This document shows positions 61,533-64,000 of a DNA stretch of 64,000 nt, piece by piece. Each line of letters begins with the position of its first letter. Positions within the stretch are counted from its first letter, which is position 1. Made by a program: the position numbers and the translations under genes. The notes beneath the pieces were generated by a model. It was not told the DNA's origin. It worked only from the letters and a program-made list of their open reading frames with translations, and made no database searches. This DNA is from Blastocatellia bacterium (GTDB lineage Bacteria; Acidobacteriota; Blastocatellia; UBA7656): NCBI GenBank assembly GCA_035275065.1, contig DATENM010000036.1, positions 48,463-112,462 on the forward strand, read 5' to 3'.

Positions 61533-61847
61533 TTACTGTATGGCGCTGGCGATGAGCGCTTTGATCTGCTGACGAATCTCCTCGCCCGAATAATTCTTCT
61601 CAAGATAGGTACTGAGGTGCCGGCCGGAAATCAGGTCGAGGAAGACCTGTTGGGTGATCATGTTGTGGTCGCTGGCGCGGTCCGGCAAGACCATCCGCAC
61701 GAGCGCTGAAAGGCGATGCCAGATGGCTTCACCGTCCTGGCGAAGCAGTAATTCTCGCCAGTCGCAAACGTGTATATGGGTTTTCCTCGCTGGCGCGATG
61801 GGGCGTCGCGCGCGCGGGGCAACAGCGGTGAGGGCTTTCGTTGCCAT
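61533..61847 (-). CDS. Small protein of unknown function
   Basis: The 104-residue protein has a basic, Ala/Arg/Pro-rich N-terminus (MATKALTAVAPRARRPIAPA), then a helical domain HVCDWRELLLRQDGEAIWHR and LISGRHLSTYLEKNYSGEEI, ending in a Lys/Ile-rich helix. AGGAG precedes the ATG at 61847; longer in-frame starts lack one. No family is recognised. It is between pilT (convergent, terminator shared) and the PilZ gene (divergent). Confidence 0.55.
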   Translation of the reverse strand: MATKALTAVAPRARRPIAPARKTHIHVCDWRELLLRQDGEAIWHRLSALVRMVLPDRASDHNMITQQVFLDLISGRHLSTYLEKNYSGEEIRQQIKALIASAIQ

Positions 61848-62025
61848 TGCGCTACTCCTGCTTAATTTGGGGATTGATGCGACGAAGATGGATGATAAAG
61901 TTGTTGGCTTGACCGTCCACCTTGTGTCGAACGGTCGCAAGCTTACCGAAATCGCCTCGATTATTCAAGCATCAAGGAATATTTGTAGCTTTTTTCTTTT
62001 CACTAGAAAGAAGGTAGCAACTGTG

Positions 62026-62436
62026 ATGCAAATGACAGAACAAGCCAAGAACCGTAATCCGAAGCTAGCCCTTCAGGCGAATAGCCTGAGACGGGCGCGG
62101 CGCTTTAGTGTGACCTGGCCGGTGGTCGTGAGCGGGGTTGACCGGAATGGCAGGGGGTTTCAGGAATTCTCTTACCTGAAGAATCTCAGTCCAACGGGAG
62201 CCTGTTTAGGATTGGCGAGGGCGCTTACCCTAGGCGACGCAATTGAAATGGATGTGCGCACCCCATTGAGCCGAAAGCAATGGCTGCGATATTTCGGGAA
62301 GATCGTTCGCATCGAACAACCTGGAGGACCGCAAGCCATCGGCGTAAGCTTCGAGTCGGTCAAACCGACTTTCGTTCCTGCTATCGCCGTCTTGCGTTTG
62401 CGTCAAAACAAAGCCCGAAGCTGTGCGGTCCATTGA
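62026..62436 (+). CDS. PilZ domain protein
   Basis: The 136-residue protein is a single PilZ domain: the c-di-GMP-binding RxxxR motif in RRARRFSVTWPV and the DxSxxG-like NLSPTGACLGL are both present, followed by beta strands ending QAIGVSFESV. PilZ domains bind cyclic-di-GMP and control surface behaviour, including type IV pili, and pilT lies close by. GAAAGAAGG is 9-12 bases upstream of ATG 62026. Longer in-frame starts (from 61654) are antisense to the neighbouring gene and unlikely. Confidence 0.85.
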   Translation: MQMTEQAKNRNPKLALQANSLRRARRFSVTWPVVVSGVDRNGRGFQEFSYLKNLSPTGACLGLARALTLGDAIEMDVRTPLSRKQWLRYFGKIVRIEQPGGPQAIGVSFESVKPTFVPAIAVLRLRQNKARSCAVH

Positions 62437-62471
62437 GGATATTGGGCCGTGTTCTACAGGGTGGGAACCGA

Positions 62472-63020
62472 TCAGGCACACGACTTCCGTCGCAATTGCA
62501 TATCCAGAATCCGCTGCTTTAACTGCTTGAGCATCTCTTCCCGCTCCTCTTTTGAGGTGCAGAAACGTAGTTGTTCCACCATTTGATCAATCTCTGTCGC
62601 TGCAGCCCGCCGGTCAACGGCATCGCCACCCGCCTGCTCGACGGTCTCAGGGTCTGATTTTGACTCAAGCAATTCTTCCAAGGCATTCCAAAATAGCTCG
62701 ACATTGATAGGCTTTTGCAAGCAGAGGTTGGCACCAATGGTTTCTGCCTCGACAAGAATCATCGGCCCACAGCCACTAATCACCATAATCGGGGTTGCCC
62801 GGAGGGCTGCATCGTTACGAATAGTGGCGATGAATTGCAGGCCGCTTTTACCTGGAAGCACGATATCGGTAATGATCAGATCCGGCCTGGATTTGCGCGC
62901 CGTCTGAATTGCTTGTTCAGCATTTGGCGCGGTGATGGTCGTATGACCTTTCAAGCGCAAAAGTTCGGCGAGTGGATAAAGCGTATCGAAGTCATCTTCG
63001 ACCACAAGGATGGTGCACAT
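62472..63020 (-). CDS. Response regulator, receiver domain plus C-terminal helices
   Basis: The 182-residue protein has a CheY-like receiver (1-120): ILVVEDD with the acidic pair at 8-10, phospho-acceptor Asp52 in LIITDIVLPGKSGLQF, MVISGCG, and the conserved Lys in CLQKPINVE. It has no DNA-binding output domain; the C-terminal ~50 residues form charged helices (SKEEREEMLKQLKQRILDMQ). It may act by protein binding. AGGAGAGG precedes the ATG at 63020. No histidine kinase is adjacent. Confidence 0.87.
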   Translation of the reverse strand: MCTILVVEDDFDTLYPLAELLRLKGHTTITAPNAEQAIQTARKSRPDLIITDIVLPGKSGLQFIATIRNDAALRATPIMVISGCGPMILVEAETIGANLCLQKPINVELFWNALEELLESKSDPETVEQAGGDAVDRRAAATEIDQMVEQLRFCTSKEEREEMLKQLKQRILDMQLRRKSCA

Positions 63021-63505
63021 AAAAACCCTCTCCTGGTCTAGGGACACGTTATTGAAAGCTGTAAATCCTGCGTGAGGATGACTTTCTGCTTTATCTTGGG
63101 GCTCAATGGGACTCTTCAATGATACACACTGCGAGAAGGCGGCGCAATGGAAACTCGGCGAAGGAATCAACTTACTATATGAGTCCTGCCCATAGAGCCC
63201 TGAATAAGGGCATTGTGGAAAAGGACTCGAAATCGCTCGGCAAACATCGTCTTCGCCGGGCAGATGATAGGCCGATCATTGACCTCGAACCGATGAGGTT
63301 GACAGTTTCTTAGCGGCTGCTATAATTACCTCAAGATCGACGAATTGGTGAATGAAAAAAACACCTAAAAGGTTGACTTCGCACTGGTTAGCGATCTATA
63401 ATTGATAATGATTCCGGCGCTTGCAAAGTGCCCGCCTGGTTTTTCTAAACCGATCAAGTCTCTTCACCTCGACAAAAGAAAAGTCGAAAAAAGAGAAATG
63501 AGGGA

Positions 63506-63533
63506 TTGACAAATCCGGGATATTAGGTAGAAT
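63506..63533 (+). promoter_or_regulatory. rrn promoter
   Basis: TTGACA (63506-63511) and TAGAAT (63528-63533) are spaced by 16 bases in AT-rich DNA upstream of the 16S gene. It is the best -35/-10 pair in the window and lies about 150 bases before the mature 16S start. Confidence 0.8.
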
Positions 63534-63570
63534 CAAGTTTTGCCCTTGAAAAGCAAAAAGCTTTAAAAGC

Positions 63571-63590
63571 GATCTTTGAAAACTAGATAG
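63571..63590 (+). promoter_or_regulatory. rrn leader element (boxA-region-like)
   Basis: GATCTTTGAAAACTAGATAG matches the CTTTGAAAACT motif commonly found in the leader of bacterial 16S operons, which takes part in processing and antitermination. It is about 95 bases before the 16S start. Confidence 0.55.
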
Positions 63591-63685
63591 TGCGTAAACG
63601 AACCAGACGTTCTGACGAGTTTTAGCGAGAATGACCAACAGTAGAATGGTCACTTTCGGCTAATGCTTGAATGTGGCCAAGGATT

Positions 63686-64000
<315 letters not shown>

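Larger units (their letters stand above)
63021..63685. other. Gene-free rrn upstream region
   Basis: About 665 bases lie between the response regulator and the 16S gene. A 64-codon frame at 63119-63313 has no recognisable start context or conserved features. The second half is AT-rich and holds the rrn promoter and leader elements listed separately. Confidence 0.6.

Noticed and set aside
63119..63313. A 64-codon frame upstream of the rrn promoter
   Set aside because: No ribosome-binding site, no recognisable domain, and it lies in a typical non-coding rrn upstream region.

Overview
The window is GC-rich, double-strand-coding chromosomal DNA (roughly 60% G+C by eye) that ends in the first ~315 bases of a 16S rRNA gene. 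The 16S start, a NAD-type isocitrate dehydrogenase, acyl-CoA dehydrogenase/crotonase clusters, a type IV pilus motor and many interspersed palindromic repeats together suggest an Acidobacteriota member, probably class Blastocatellia. That placement is inference from memory of similar sequences; no search was run.

Layout. 1-3.7 kb: the end of a glycosyltransferase gene, a DUF4922 HIT-like protein, a SpoIID/LytB protein and a DUF547 protein. 3.9-5 kb: a solitary ParM-like actin. 5.5-9 kb (minus): a truncated acyl-CoA ligase and two acyl-CoA dehydrogenases. 9.2-11.3 kb: an ankyrin lipoprotein and a SurA-like/DsbA-like fusion, closed by a strong terminator. 11.5-22.6 kb (minus): a cell-surface glycan block of polytopic GT-C-like membrane proteins (one with TPRs, two tandem paralogues), DUF2304 and two GT2 enzymes. 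22.6-27.6 kb: thiO, a MerR regulator with a textbook 20-bp-spacer promoter, a Cu+ P-type ATPase and a Uma2 protein. 27.7-34.1 kb: a TetR regulator followed by three crotonases and two tandem aldehyde dehydrogenases. 34.1-36.6 kb: an AT-richer patch with a decayed crotonase fragment and two unrecognised genes. 37-46.4 kb: an NTF2-like protein, queD, icd, pepA, trxB, DUF4149, an APC permease, mtgA and a cobalamin-binding-like protein. 46.5-48.7 kb: thiC under a TPP riboswitch. 48.8-51.2 kb: a DksA/TraR-type protein and two CBS proteins with long disordered N-termini. 51.6-54.7 kb: a CysM / JAMM protease / MoaD-E1-rhodanese cluster for protein-carried sulfur. 54.8-60 kb: glcD, DUF309, glcE, glcF and a small secreted protein. 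60.2-63 kb: pilT, a small gene, a PilZ protein and a response regulator. The rrn promoter and 16S follow.

The most unusual signal is not a gene. At least a dozen intergenic gaps carry short tandem heptamers (one octamer) arranged as two inverted arms around a short loop. Each site tends to have its own unit sequence, yet all share one architecture, and several supply the stop codon of the preceding gene. Four further palindromic repeat families (called A-D here) sit in other gaps, sometimes nested within the heptamer arms.

Limits: functional names come from motif recognition in translated sequence. Start codons were chosen by Shine-Dalgarno motifs and family length. No alignments, folding or database searches were possible.
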